A DNA stretch of 64,000 nucleotides. Origin: Daucus carota subsp. sativus (taxonomy: Eukaryota > Streptophyta > Magnoliopsida > Apiales > Apiaceae). Of the stretch, positions 10,645-23,481 are shown one piece after another (the first letter of the stretch is position 1; each line of letters begins with the position of its first letter). The translations under genes and the position numbers were made by a program. Under the pieces are notes generated by a model, which worked only from the letters and a program-made list of their open reading frames with translations, did no database searches and was not told the origin of the DNA. The DNA lies in assembly GCF_001625215.2 (NCBI RefSeq), contig NC_030383.2, positions 54,184,380 to 54,248,379 on the forward strand, read 5' to 3'.

Positions 10645-13600
10645 ATGGATGTGAATGGAGTAGGTGAAATGGAGGAGAGGGAGAAGAAGGTGTTTATGTG
10701 GGGGTACTTGCCGGGAGCTTTGCCGCAAAGGTCGCCGATTTTGTCGCCGGTGGAGGTTCCGGCGGGCGGCGCCGTAAGTAAGTGGAAGGATGTTTGTGGC
10801 GGTGGTTGCGGCTTTGCTATGGCGCTCTCAGGTTTTAGATCTCTGTGAATTTGTTTTTTTTTTTTTTTGTTAATTGAGTTTGTGTATTGACATTGTAGTT
10901 GTTAATTTGATAGTTTGAATTTGAGTTGAGGTGTTCTGGTTGTGGCAGATGCATAAAGTTTGATTTTTTTTGAATTTTGGTGGTTGAAGTCTTGATTTTT
11001 AGCTGGTAAACATTGAAAATTTTGAATATTTGATTGGCAAAAAGTAGAAGATTGAGTTTTGGTTTTGTTTCATTTTGAAACTTGACTCACTGGTATCGGG
11101 ACCTCGAAATGGAAGATGGAAATGTTGGCTGGACTGTTTTGTTAGTTATATTGTATGACATTGAGTGTGTGCCAGAGTTTGTCGTGGTTTAGTTCTTGCA
11201 ATTAGCTTTCCTACAGAACCAGACGGACCATACTATGCATAGAACTAACTGTACCGATGTCTATTTTTCTTGATTGCGGTGTTGATATACTTTAATGGAC
11301 AATAACGGTAATCTATGTTGCTTAGAGACAATTAGAGTGAAGGGTGTTTTTTGTTGTTTGTTTATGGTTTTGTTTCTTTGATTGAAATCAGAATCGGGGA
11401 AGCTTATTACATGGGGTTCAACGGATGATCTAGGTCAAAGCTATGTGACATCAGGAAAGCACGGGGTAATTTAACTAGTTTGTTTCTTTTGTTGTCGGGG
11501 ATTTTATAATAATGAATTTTCCAGATATAACCTAAATTCTTGCATTTTAACTGTTAAGGAAACGCCAGAGCCTTTTCCTCTACCTATCGAAACTTCAATA
11601 TCAAAAGCTGCTGCAGGGTGGGCACATTGTGTCGCGGCAACAGGTACTACTGATTATTATTTTAGACTTTAGCATTCACTACTAGCACTTGGCTTATTGG
11701 AAACAGGGCATAGGATTTGCTAAATAGGTTCTATATTAGAGGTATGAGAAAGATGGTATAAGTGCAATGTTGTTCAAATCGTGATCAGTCGTGCATTTCA
11801 CAAGTAGGTGAAGATTTTGTGTGTGCGTATTAGCGATTTAGTGTGATTATCAAATTGGCACAAAATCATCCTAGACTCCCAGAAATAAAGCACAAAACTT
11901 GCAGAAAGAAGTGCAAAAAAACTTGCACTATACTTAGAAATACCGGATAACCCTGAAGTTAATAAACCCTACCTATCTTTTTAACAGCTGATTTTGCACA
12001 TCACTAGTATCTTCTCATCACTCTGTCATTCTCTACATTTCGCTTTCTCTCTGTCTTTCTCTTCATCATTATCTCTATATATACAAATCTAATCTGCATC
12101 CCTACTTTTTCTTTGATGGTTCTTTTTTTTTTTTTTTGAAAAGACTTTTACTTTAATGGTTTGATCTTAAGTATATAGTATATTAGCTATATTTTAAATA
12201 CTACTTCTAATGTTTGTTAGTTTCTGCCTTTTTTGACTTCCAAAATATTATTGATTGATTATGTGATATTTCTACTATGTTTGAATTTATTTAAGTGCTA
12301 TTTTATTGTTGTATTAGAACTCTTAGCTTAAGAACCCTTAGAACCTTTAGCCTTATATCTAGTATTCATTAGGGTTCTGCAGTAGAATTGCACATGCAAA
12401 AAAATGTCGTGTTTATGTATTATACTTTGATATTATTTTGGAACACACACAACGATGCAAAAAACATGTATATGAAATTAGATCCTCAAAATCTTTGATA
12501 GTTTAGGGTTTTGTAGCAGAACCTTAGTGGTTCTAAGGTTCTATTTTAAGGAGTAGTTATCTCTTAAGCGCGACCCTATGTGTGTGTGTGTGTAATTTCA
12601 CATTTGGCAAAAATTCGTGCGAGTAGTCATTCTCACTGAGTTGTGCTTCAAAATTGGATCTTGCTCTTATTAATTTTGTGCATTACAGACTTACAGTATT
12701 ACACAACACTGTAGAAGTAGGATTGTAAATGAACCTGATCGAGTCCAAAAAGTAATGAGCTTAAATTTATAAAACTATAGAGTGCAGGTATGTGCTGGAG
12801 TTCAATTTGAATTCAAAGATGTGATTGAGTTGGGCTCAATATTAAGTTAAGGAAATTTATTGACTTGTACCTCATACCTATCAGCAAGATATTTGGGAAA
12901 TCTTATTATATCCATCTATTACTCATTGCTTATCAAGCACAAAATCACAATCATCAGATGTGACCAAAATATGTAGAGAAAAGACACCTAGGATGAATTT
13001 TCTTACAGGATGCTTGCTACACACAAATTTATCCTTGCGTATTATATATTTACACACGCACATATATATATAGCACTTTTGAATAAATTTCTTTGATTAT
13101 GATGAAATAAGTGTGAGCTGGAATATGTATACAGAAACTGGTGAAGTATATACTTGGGGATGGAAAGAGTGTGTGCCCTCTGGTAAGGTAATCGAAGATC
13201 CATCGATGGGATTGCTTCTAGACAAGGATGTAGTTGACCAGCAGGGTTCACTTTTGACTGAACAAGGTAATTAACTAATTTTGTAGTATTAAGATTAAAT
13301 TAAAAGAAGGTTTGTGTATAATTTTAGAGTTCTGATTAGGGGTGTAATCGAGCCGAGCCGAGTCGAACACTGCCAGGCTCGGCTCGAGCTCGACTGAAAA
13401 GTTCGGGGCTCGGGCTCGAGTTCGAGTTCGACCGAGCTTTTAATTTCAAATTCGAAGTTCGGCTCGTAAGCAGTTCGATAGGCTCGAGTTCGGCTCGAAA
13501 GCTCGAATCGATTCACTAAATATTGACAAAAACTCGAAATATGATTGGTTTGGCTCGAGTTTGATTCGATTAAATATATGAATTATAAATAAAATATTAA

Positions 13601-16600
13601 ATATATTTGTAAATATATATATTTATAATAAAATAATTAAAATATAGTAGAGGCTCGATAAGGCTCGCGAACCTTACGAGCCGAGTAATCTGAAGCTCGA
13701 GCTCGGCTCGGTAAAACATTTAAATAGCTCGAGCTCGAGCTCGGCTCGATTATTACCGAATCAAACTCGAATATTTTACGAGCCGAGCTCGAGTAGCTCA
13801 CGAACCGTTTGGTTTGTTTACACCCCTAGTTCTGATAAGTGCTTCTGCATAGTGAGTGCAAAAGGTTTATGCATAATTTAGACCTCTGATTAGTTCTTCT
13901 GCTTAGTGAGTCCTCAATCCCAGCCACCAAAACCTAGTAGTGGGCCGGCTTCTGCAGGTGGAGAAGAAAGTGCAAATGCAAAGAGAAGAAGAGTATCATC
14001 TGCTAAACAAGCAGCTGAAAGTTCAGCAACTGCTGATGAACCACTGTCAGCATTACCTTGTTTGGTAACACTGAGTCCTGGAGTAAGGATTGCTACAGTT
14101 GCTGCTGGTGGACGTCATACATTAGCTTTGTCAGGTAATCCACCGTCTTTGCTCATAATTGTCTTACTCGTTAGCATCCTAGCAATATAGCTCAAGGGAA
14201 TCAGTGTGCGGGTGGTATGCTAAAAGTTTCTATACTTTTCCTCGACTAAAGATGTTGGACAAGTTTGGGGTTGGGGATACGGAGGTGAAGGACAATTAGG
14301 TCTGGGGTCCAGAATACGCATGGTATCATCACCACATCCTGTGCCTTGTATCGATACATCCCCACTAGGAAAAGATAGATCTGCAGTTACATCTCGAGCA
14401 AGCGTGAGTTCTGAGGCGGAAGGCTGTAGAGTTCCTGGAAGCTATGTGCGAGGCATTGCTTGTGGAGGACGGCACAGTGCAGTAATCACAGGTAAGCATT
14501 AATGTGAAGTGTCTGGTTAGGTAATCAAAATGATCCTTCACATACAAGTTACAACATTATTCATATTTTTCATCGTTTTTTACGTTTCAGAATTTCGTTT
14601 CCTTGTGCAGATGCCGGAGCAATACTTGCTTTTGGATGGGGACTTTACGGACAGGTAAGGTCATTATTTGGTTAGTTGCATTGACTGTATCCTTTCTGCT
14701 AGATATTCTATTTGACTCTGAATGAATTGATCATATATATTTTCCTACCATGTTTTATGTTTCAGTTAGAATAGAGAAGTGTGTGTGTGTGTGTGTGTGT
14801 GTATTATGGGTTGCACTCCAAAAAGAACGTCTTAAAAAAAGAACAAAGAACACTATTATAATACTTAATTTTTCATAGGAAATGATTTGTTAAGATTGTA
14901 ATTATATAGTTAAACACCAATTACACTTAAAATATGAAATCTTACATCCAAGCTCATCCAAATTATTAATATGAATTATTAAAAAATACATAATAGAATC
15001 ATATATATATTTTGCATTAATGAATTTATATAGAATCATGTTATTTTTAATACATATTTATTGTAAACATGTTAGATACTATTATTATTCATAATGAAAG
15101 GTTAATTAGCTCATAATTAAATTTTTATTCAAATTTTAGATGAGATTCTATATTCGATTCTATAGTGTTCTTCTTTTATGGGTGCTCTTTTATTTATAGA
15201 TAACAGATTATTGACTTAATTGCTACATAAACATCTTAGTAACACCTTGAATGGGCATATTTAGACTTGAATAATAACACTATTCTCCTTTTTGTTGTCT
15301 TTGTTGTAAGGGTGTTAGAAGCTATTGAAATGATTGGATATATGAATGAAAATACTTGATAAATATACATCGGCCGAGTAGTAGAGAACATTAATGATAG
15401 GTGTCAACTGAAGTACTGAGATGAAAATAATTTTTATTGCATCAATGATATAGTCAGACGTTGTCAATTGTATTTTTTATTAAGGCTCTTGCTACATGTC
15501 TTTAAAAATGGGAGAACGACATGAGAATAGTATGCACTTTATTGTGGTGCTGATGAGGCTATGCTTTTTCTGACAGAGACTGTAGTACACTGACTTATAG
15601 TTGTAAAAGATGTAAAAACTTTTTACAGCTTGAATGTTGAAAAGGATATAATTACTGAATTTTGCCAGATAGTAAACTTCATGATTTCAGTAAAGATCAA
15701 TGACTCGATGATAGCCTGGTAGTAGCAAGCCTCCTTCGCCCTTTCCCATGACCCCATGGGCATGGGTTTGAATCCTTAATCCCTTCTTACCTTATGCTAA
15801 GAAATCTAGTATGCCTTGAAGTATGCAGCATGCCCCAGAAAATGAGTAATTCCAAGTAATGGTGTTAGGCTGATTAGTGATGTGTGGTGATGACTTTTTC
15901 TTTTTGGACAAAAATGTATGGTGATGACTTATATAGTACTTTGACTAACAAGAAGTACAAAAGTGTGATGTAAAGAATGGTAGGAAAGAAGTTCTATTGT
16001 TCATGAAGTTGTTCTTTTTAATGTGGCATTCAAAGTAGAAGAGATCAAAGCATTGCATGTACAAGCAGTATATATTAAGTATTACGATTTTTATTTTATA
16101 TTGAAACCTGAGAAAGATCGACTATGATACTTACTACTACTTTGCAAAAGCAAGTATGATTTGGAGGAAGGAGTGTGTACAACAAAATTCTGAAACCTTA
16201 GTATCCTACCTAGCTATTAGACAAGCTACAGTATTCCTACTTGCTCGACATGATGAGCATTAAGATAATCATAGTCGTTTCTGATTCTTTAAATATCATA
16301 GAACAAAAAAATTGAGGAAAATATAGGAGCCGAGTCTTATTTACAATTATATATGCATCAATAGAAAAATAGAGCAAGAGTTTGGTTTGATGTCCCGTCT
16401 GTTCTAAATGTTATAGATGAAGCTGGCTTGATGTCCATGCATCAAGTTGGCAGTTATCATTTAAAGCTACTTAAAATTCGTCTGCTCTTAGCATGGTGAG
16501 CATTATGACGAGTTCATACCAATTATTAATCATTCTGCAATATAACGATGTAGGTAAGGTTCAAATGATGGAAGATTTTGGAGAGTAGATGTTCAAGATG

Positions 16601-19081
16601 AGGTTCACTCGGAAAAAAAAGGAATATTTGATTCTATTTTTTTATTATGCTTAGTTTTGCTTCATTGTCTTTTGTGATTAGAATATCTTCACGTCCTGCA
16701 CTTGTCCCATTCATTCATTTTCAATTGTGATGTTTAATGTAGTGTGGGCAAGGAAGTACAGATGATGAACTAAGCCCTACCTGTGTCTCTTCTTTATTGG
16801 GCGTCCAAATAGCGAGTGTTGCTGCAGGACTCTGGCACACTGTCTGCATTTCTGTTGATGGTGATGTATATTCGTTTGGTGGTAATCAATTTGGACAGTT
16901 GGGAACTGGTTCAGATCAGGCTGAGGTACACTACTGTATTTTGGCATCTCCTTGTTGAATTATAATAATTGATAGAATGAATATTTTGGGTTAAAAATAC
17001 CGTGTAATTTTACCATTATGTTTCTGTTCACCAAATTTTGAAATGATGTGAATATTTTTCGGTTTAACCTTTTCCATTGTCCTGTGATATGTAGGTTGAT
17101 GAAAACCACTTGTTAAATGTAAAGTTTTGCATTACTTCAAAAAATTTATGCGGGTGACAAATGATAATAGTCTATACATTACTATAAATAATATTAAAAC
17201 ATTACTATAATTAATATTAAGAAGTTTTGGTATGATTCATCGATGATTTCTGACTAGTATAAATGTTATAGACATTGCCGAGGCTACTTGATGCCCCAGG
17301 GTTTGAGAACATGCGTGCTCGAATAGTATCTTGTGGGGCTCGTCACTCTGCTGTTGTTACAGGTATGCAAAATTATGTCTTCTTTGATTTACTAAGAAAA
17401 GTGTAATCTACCAAGCATGAGGATAACAGCGAACCTTATACCAGCATATATTGGCTCTGGTTCTTGTAGCTCCTAGATGAGTTAGTGTTTGTTATTCTTT
17501 TTGTCTTTATAAGCAGTCACTTGCTGAAGCTTAGTAACAGGATAGGGCTACATGCATGCATTTCTTGTCAAAGGTTGCTGGTTATTGTCTCATAGTTGGG
17601 GTAAATTAAAATGTTCTTGTGTGATACACAATTGACCCGAAATGCCCTACGTCATTTTAAAATTTAAAGAACAAATGCAGAGGTCCTTGCAATCAAGGTA
17701 CATCGCTTTTATTGACCTAGCATATTTATAAATAGGACCTAGTCTCAAAGGGGCCATAATATACTTTTTAGCAAGTTTAAACCCTCTTCACTTTTTTTTT
17801 TTTATTGCAAGTATCAATTGAAAAGACTACTGGTCTGCTGTCTTTCCATGTTTGTATTCAGTTTTCTAGTGATAAGTTTGTCATTCTGATAGTAAAGACC
17901 TAGATAGTTGTTTGTCCATACTCTTTCAGTCTCTTGAGCTTAAGCTCATAAGTTTCTCAAAATACTCAATACTGTTGCCAAACCAAATCACTTATATTCA
18001 CTGAATCACACCTGTAAGAGAGTCTATTTCCTACATGATCCCAGTCTCCGAGAAATGTTTCTGAAGTTTTTTCTGGCAGGTTATAGAAATATGAAATCTG
18101 CTACTTACTAAATCTGAATGGCAGACCAGTATAATATGCATGCTTTTCTTCTTTGGTATATAAATAAGAAGAAAATTGGGCTTTAGTCTACTCTACTAGA
18201 ATCAAGCATCCTGCTAAACTCTCATTTTTCGAAGAAGTTTGAAACTTTAAAGGAAATAGGGGAAATTAAAAAGGTATGTGTAGCTGTTACATTTTTACAT
18301 TCAGAATCTTGTTTGCCAGACCAGAAGTAAAATACCCAGTTGGTGGTGTCATACTATTTTTACTTTTAGGCTATGTTAAAGGACACTCAATTGTATGCTG
18401 AGGGTTCACGTTCACGGTTAGTTGCAGCTTAAACTACTTGTACAATATTCTGATGTATTCCAATGCCCGTCTAAGTGCAAGCTCATTAAAGACTAAATGG
18501 CAACGGATTTCTACAATATGTGGAATGCTTCGTATTATTACAACTGGCAGCAAAGTTTTCTAACCTGGTAGCCAGACAGGCAATGTGTTGTAAATTTCGT
18601 ATCTGAATTTCTTGTTGAATTTGACTAGCAATGTATTTTCCGTTACTCTTTCTGTGTGTTTTTTCCTATCATCTCCAGTGTGTTACTTTTCATTACTCGC
18701 TAGGTGTTACATATATTTGGCAGTGAATTTTTGATTAATTGCTGATTCGTGCACTCTATTGTAGACGATGCAAAGGTGTTTTGCTGGGGATGGAACAAAT
18801 ATGGCCAGGTAAAATTTGTAAACTTAAACAGAGCAATTATTTCTCTTACTAATTTGTTATTTATAATTTTATATACATGTCTGTAATTTGTATTTGTTGA
18901 ATTTGCAAGAGAATGGTGCCATCATCTTTCTGCTTACAACCTACTTTGTTTGATGCAGCTTGGCTTGGGTGATGTGATAGACCGGAACATTCCTTCTGAA
19001 GTACCATTGGATGGTCGTGTGCCAAAGAATGTATCATGTGGGTGGTGGCACACACTTCTCCTAGCTGATGCTCCCACCTGA
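10645..19081 (+). CDS. RCC1-repeat (UVR8-like) protein
   Basis: Eleven exons join in frame: 10645-10831, 11392-11465, 11559-11643, 13135-13266, 13907-14134, 14252-14491, 14611-14654, 16743-16925, 17272-17362, 18765-18808 and 18959-19081. All introns are GT-AG, giving 476 aa. Repeated RCC1 signatures (AAGWAHC, AAGGRHTLALS, ACGGRHSAVIT, AAGLWHT, SCGARHSAVVT, CGWWHTLLL, with paired GWGYGGEGQLGLG-type turns) indicate a seven-bladed beta-propeller as in RCC1 and UVR8. A basic KRRR stretch in exon 5 could be a nuclear signal. It resembles an Arabidopsis RCC1-family protein that I recall as At3g02300; the symbol is not certain. It is not clearly the UV-B receptor, because the C-terminal regulatory tail is absent. 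The molecular role is unknown to me. Confidence 0.88.
13337..13828. mobile_element. hAT-type MITE in RCC1-gene intron 4
   Basis: A 492-bp element with 11-bp terminal inverted repeats (TAGGGGTGTAA / TTACACCCCTA) and a perfect 8-bp target duplication (gttctgat, 13329-13336 and 13829-13836), the hAT hallmark. The ends are packed with GAGCCGAGCTCG-type subterminal repeats on both strands; the middle is AT-rich. No transposase, so it must be mobilised in trans. Confidence 0.88.
14780..14803. repeat. (GT)n microsatellite in RCC1-gene intron 7
   Basis: About twelve GT dinucleotides in a row within the 2.1-kb intron 7. The following ~400 bp (14805-15200) has weakly inverted ends (ccaaaaagaac...gtgttcttcttttatgggtg) and may be another degraded MITE. 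Confidence 0.7.
15705..15830 (+). repeat. Possible SINE remnant in intron 7
   Basis: A B-box-like GGTTTGAATCC (15765-15775) lies ~40 bp after an A-box-like TAGCCTGGTAGTAGC (15712-15726). The spacing fits a tRNA-derived SINE head, but both boxes are degenerate. Confidence 0.35.
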
Positions 19082-19880
19082 GTACCTCATCTAGCCTGAC
19101 ATCTCTGGACAGTTTTGTTAGGTTAGATTAGCAAAAACTAATTTATTGTAGTATACATGTAGATTATGCATCTGTGATCTGTACATATAGTGTTGGTTAT
19201 AGATCTATGCATTATGCATGGGCAAGCATGTTGTAGTGTTATTCTTTCTGTGTTCAAACAGTTGAGATTGATCGAGTGGTTATGCTGTGTTAAGTATGCT
19301 TTGAAGGCTTACAAGATGTTTTAGTCCTCTGTATATTCTTCTGCTAGTGCATGCTTGCGTGACTTAGGTCATATACATTTGTTCTGGAAATGCCTCGGAA
19401 TCTTAATAATATGAAGGATATGTCCATGCATATGTTCCGGCAGAGTGAGAATTGCTCTAATAAGCCCATGCCTTTTCACTTTCTGGATTTATATTTTAAA
19501 TTTTAGTTTCTATACTTCTTGGTATATTTTTTGCTCCTTTTCTTTTTGCTTTTGTGTGAATCACAATCGGTGGGTGATCAGACCTGTAGCGGAGTAGATG
19601 CTCAACAAACGCGTCTCAATGCATCAAAAACCATCGAGGATAAGGCAAAACGAAGCACGAGACGATCCAGACGCTCCCGAACCCGAGTTGTCACTTGTCA
19701 CTGTGTACTTGGAAATTTGGAAGTCGGGAAGTAATAATGAAATTAAATAACTTAGGGCGGGAGAATTGAACATGCAATTAAGGAATTCGCTTTACTGCAG
19801 TTCATGGAGATTTAAAACATAATTAAGGAATTCGCTATGCTGCAGTTATGGAGACCTAAAATCTACTCTCGAAAAAACTA
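19082..19880. other. 3' flank of RCC1 gene
   Basis: Probably holds the 3' UTR and polyadenylation region of the RCC1-like gene. A short ORF at 19519-19734 has no recognisable family features and I do not call it. The gaattcgcttactgcag-like phrase around 19785-19850 occurs twice as a short direct repeat. Confidence 0.5.
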
Positions 19881-20129
19881 CTCCCTCTGTCCCAGTGAAT
19901 TGTATACGTTTCTTTTTCACTGCTCGACACGCTTTTTAAGGCTCTTATAAAACATAGTTTCACAACTTATTTTTAAGATTTTCTTTTTTTGTATAAAAAT
20001 ATAAATGTTATACTTTTATACAAAAAAAAAATCTTAAAAATAATTTACAGAATTATACTATATTGAAGCATTAAAGTCCGTGCCGCGCCCCCGTCCCCCA
20101 ATGTATACTATTGACCGGGACGGAGGGAG
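19881..20129. mobile_element. Stowaway MITE
   Basis: A 249-bp non-coding element with CTCCCTCTGTCCC / GGGACGGAGGGAG ends and TA duplications on both sides (19879-19880, 20130-20131), the textbook Stowaway/mariner form. Related fragments are at 9722 and 3056. Confidence 0.85.
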
Positions 20130-20472
20130 TAGTTGAGAAGCCGCAAGATGCGGCGGATTATAAAAATTATATTAATGATTCAAAATTAGTATTTTTAAGA
20201 TAAAATAAATGTGTGGCAGTCTATAAAGATTATATTAATGATTCAAAATTAATATTTTTAAAATAAAATAAATTTTATATTATAAACATCCCGATGCAAT
20301 ACCAATTTTAGTATATAAAGTTACAAAATTAGACTATAATTCATGAGTGAAAAAAATGAAAATAAAATTCTACATATAATTAGCGATTTAAAGCATGACG
20401 AATCTTAATTTTAGCTGTGTTTTTTTAAAAAGTAATCATGTTTTTCACTAACATTGTAATTAATTTCCAAAC
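20130..20472. other. Intergenic, nothing recognised
   Basis: AT-rich. A short phrase (attatattaatgattcaaaatta) is repeated near 20168 and 20230. No gene. Confidence 0.5.
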
Positions 20473-20995
20473 GGGATAAATATCAAGTAGGTCACTTACT
20501 GCGTCCAAATGTATGAAATGAGTGACTGATTACAAAACTGACTCAATTGAGTCACTCATTAAAAACATTTGTATAAAAAATATCACTATATCGTTAGTCG
20601 AAATTCTGAAAGTATTATATATTGAGTTTTGCACGTTTTTTAATAAATGGTATTAAATCCAAATGAAAGGTTCTAGAAATATTGTTAGATTTTCAAAATT
20701 TTATCAACTATTAATTTTTAATTTTCGAGTGTTTTATTTGATTTAAATAAAAATAAATATTAAATAAATTTTTAAAAAACTAAAAATATTATCTAAAATA
20801 CTAGAATTCAGAATTTTTCATTTGGATGTAATACCATTCATAAAAAATGTGAAAAACTTAATATATAATACTTTCAGAATTTCGACTAATGATAAAGTGA
20901 TATTTTTGATACAAATTTTTCTAATGAGTGACTCATTTGAGTCAGTTTTATTGACTCACTTGGACGCAGTAAGTGACCTACTTTATATTTATCTC
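20473..20995. mobile_element. Fold-back MITE with 10-bp TSD (Mutator-type)
   Basis: A 523-bp element whose two halves are long inverted copies (left gataaatatcaagtaggtcac, right its complement). It is bounded by a perfect 10-bp duplication atttccaaac (20463-20472 and 20996-21005). A 10-bp duplication with long inverted arms points to a Mutator-type MITE. Diverged pieces of the same family occur inside the large MULE (about 50706-50790 and 49630-49745). Confidence 0.7.
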
Positions 20996-21432
20996 ATTTC
21001 CAAACACTACTTCTTAGACATATACACCATGCCTAACATGTAAAAAGCATGCGGCTCATTAACAGAACTGATTGATGACATCCGTTAGCTTGCAAGAACA
21101 TAATTGTGTAAAAGTCAAAAAGATATTGAGATGCAACTCCAAAACCATCCCCAGTTCTAATAGGGATAAAAATTATGTTCTACTTTTACGAACATTAATC
21201 ATGTCGGGACGTATGAATTCCAATCCATGCGAGTGTATATTAGTGACTCCTTCTTCCAATTTCTTTGGATTGGTTGTCCGTAAAAACATCAACTTAAATT
21301 CATGAGATAGCAGTCTACTCCCACATCCGACAAACTTTTACTCTTGTCAATCAATCATCTCTATCGCCATTCAAAACATCTATCATAGTGTAACTCTTTA
21401 TTGTATTAGATGGAGAAGATAAATAGGCAAAG

Positions 21433-22057
21433 AAAAATCATCAATATACTTGTATAAAGAAGAAGCGAGGGGCGCCTCTCATATAGCTCCGTTCTATTTT
21501 TCTAATTTTCTAGAATTTTTGGATGAAAAATATCAAAAATATGATATATCTTGGCATAAATTATCTGATTCTGTTTCAGATTATTTATGGAATATAATAG
21601 CTTGCAAGTTTTTAATAAAAAATATGATATATATCTTGGCATAAATTAATCTGATTCTGTTTCAGATTATTTATGAAATATAATAATTAGAAAGTTTTTA
21701 ATCTGATTCTTTTTCAGATTATTTAATTATGAAAAGAGTAGCACACAAGTCTCTATACACCTATAAATATCCCTGTAGGTTGTATTCGCCCCCTTACCAT
21801 CATAGTGTAACTTATTATTGTATTAGATGGAGAAGATAAATAGGCAAAGAAAAATTATTTATAAAGCGTATTCGCCCCCTTACCGTATGTGTAGAACGAT
21901 AGCAACCCTACAACCTACAGGGGTATTTACAGGTGTAGAGAGACGTGTGTGCTACTCTTTTTCATAATTAAATAATCTAAAACAGAGTCAGATAAAAAAC
22001 TTGCAAACTATTATATTTCATAAATAATCTGAAACAGAATTAGATTAATTTACGCCA

Positions 22058-22093
<36 letters not shown>

Positions 22094-22300
22094 TATTTTT
22101 GATTAAAAACTTGCAAGCTATTATATTCCATAAATAATCTGAAACAGAAACAGATAATTTATGCCAAGATATATATCATATTTTTGATATGTTTCATCCA
22201 AAAATTCCAGAAAATTAGAAAAATAGGAAGGAGCTATTTGAGAGGCGCCAACTACACGCTCATCGCTTCTCTTTTATATAAGTATGTTGATTGTTATAAT
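21433..22300. repeat. Large inverted repeat / fold-back element
   Basis: Sequence from about 21433 (atcatcaatatacttgtata) recurs inverted up to about 22300 (tataagtatgttgat). Arms of roughly 380 bp flank a spacer near 21790-21890. Matching landmarks are ggcgcctctc / gagaggcgcc, the tctgattctgtttcagat motif and gtagcacaca / tgtgtgctac. An (AT)n run sits at 22062-22091. A separate phrase with ttagatggagaagataaat occurs twice in direct orientation (about 21407 and 21822), showing nested rearrangement. Non-coding; a transcript could form a long double-stranded RNA. Confidence 0.75.
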
Positions 22301-23481
22301 ATTTGTTGTATTTGTATAAATATAAAGTGATTGTTAAAAAAGTCTCGCGTTCCATTTTAAAATAATAGCAGCTTCCATTTTCTATATGTAATATACAATA
22401 CAAAAAATATATTTCTACTAATTATTTTTCAAAGAAGAAAAATAAAATAAAATTTTGACATCTATATTTATATTAAAAAAATTGCATGTAGAAACATATT
22501 TTTCTTATATGTGTAAAAATTAAAAGGTATACATTGTCTTGTTTACCCCTCTTTTGCTGGTGTAATTATCCAGCTGCAAGACATCTTATCTCCTTTCCGA
22601 CTCTTCTGCTCGGTGAGTATTCATTTGCGAGCGGGACATATTATTAATCTTTATTTACCGAGGACTTCTTCAAAATAACAAAGATGATTATTGAACCGAG
22701 AAAGTTATTTTATTTGTCCTTTTCTTCTTACTCTGTTGGTCAAACAAATAGCTATTTAATTTAAAGTTAACATATTAAAACAAAAATCACATTACTTGCA
22801 TTGCAATTTGCAAATAGTCCATCAGTTTTCTCTAATATCTTAGGTACATTAACTGATACGTCGGTGAAGTCTGATATATTGTAGTTACTGATATTTTGTA
22901 GTTATAAAGCTCATGCTCATCCAATTAGTTATAGCTCATTCTCATCCAGGTTTGTTTTCGGTAAAATAAAAACAGGATGATCACAAAAATAAAAAGTGTA
23001 TGAAATAATCTGCCACTTGTAATTTCTTCAAAGGATTGTGTTGACTCTATACAGCAGAGATCCTCTAGCCTGTTCTCGCAACCTGTGGTTGTGAGCTGGA
23101 GCAGCCATAACTTATGGCTAGATCGTTTTTTAGTTCTACTAAGCTGACCATAAATTATTACGAGGGGCTAGCAAGGAGAACAAGTGCGACATATTAAGCA
23201 AGGTAGAAGCTACATCTGACAACAATGCTAAAGGCATTTAACTAACATCAGCAGGAGATGAAAAGAAATATCAAAGAAGGGTAAAAACATTGCTGGTGTA
23301 TCTTAAAAGGAAAGAACAGACAATAATGCAAGTATCAGGTTTAATATATTGATGTACTTAGATCAAGTATTAGGAGAAAAAACAATGATGAACAAGCAAC
23401 AAACCGAAGAGACTATCAGCAACATAATGGATGTAAAACTGACCAAAACTCTTAGACAATTCCTCTGGAGATGACAAAATT
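22301..23481. other. Intergenic plus eIF3G 3' UTR
   Basis: The right-hand part (from roughly 23000) should contain the 3' UTR of the minus-strand eIF3G gene. Nothing else recognised. Confidence 0.5.

Noticed and set aside
13295..13516. 73-aa minus-strand ORF rich in Glu/Arg
   Set aside because: Arises from GAGCCGAGCTCG subterminal repeats of the hAT MITE.
19519..19734. 71-aa ORF with hydrophobic start
   Set aside because: Signal-like N-terminus but no family features, and it is in the 3' flank of the RCC1-like gene; too weak to call.
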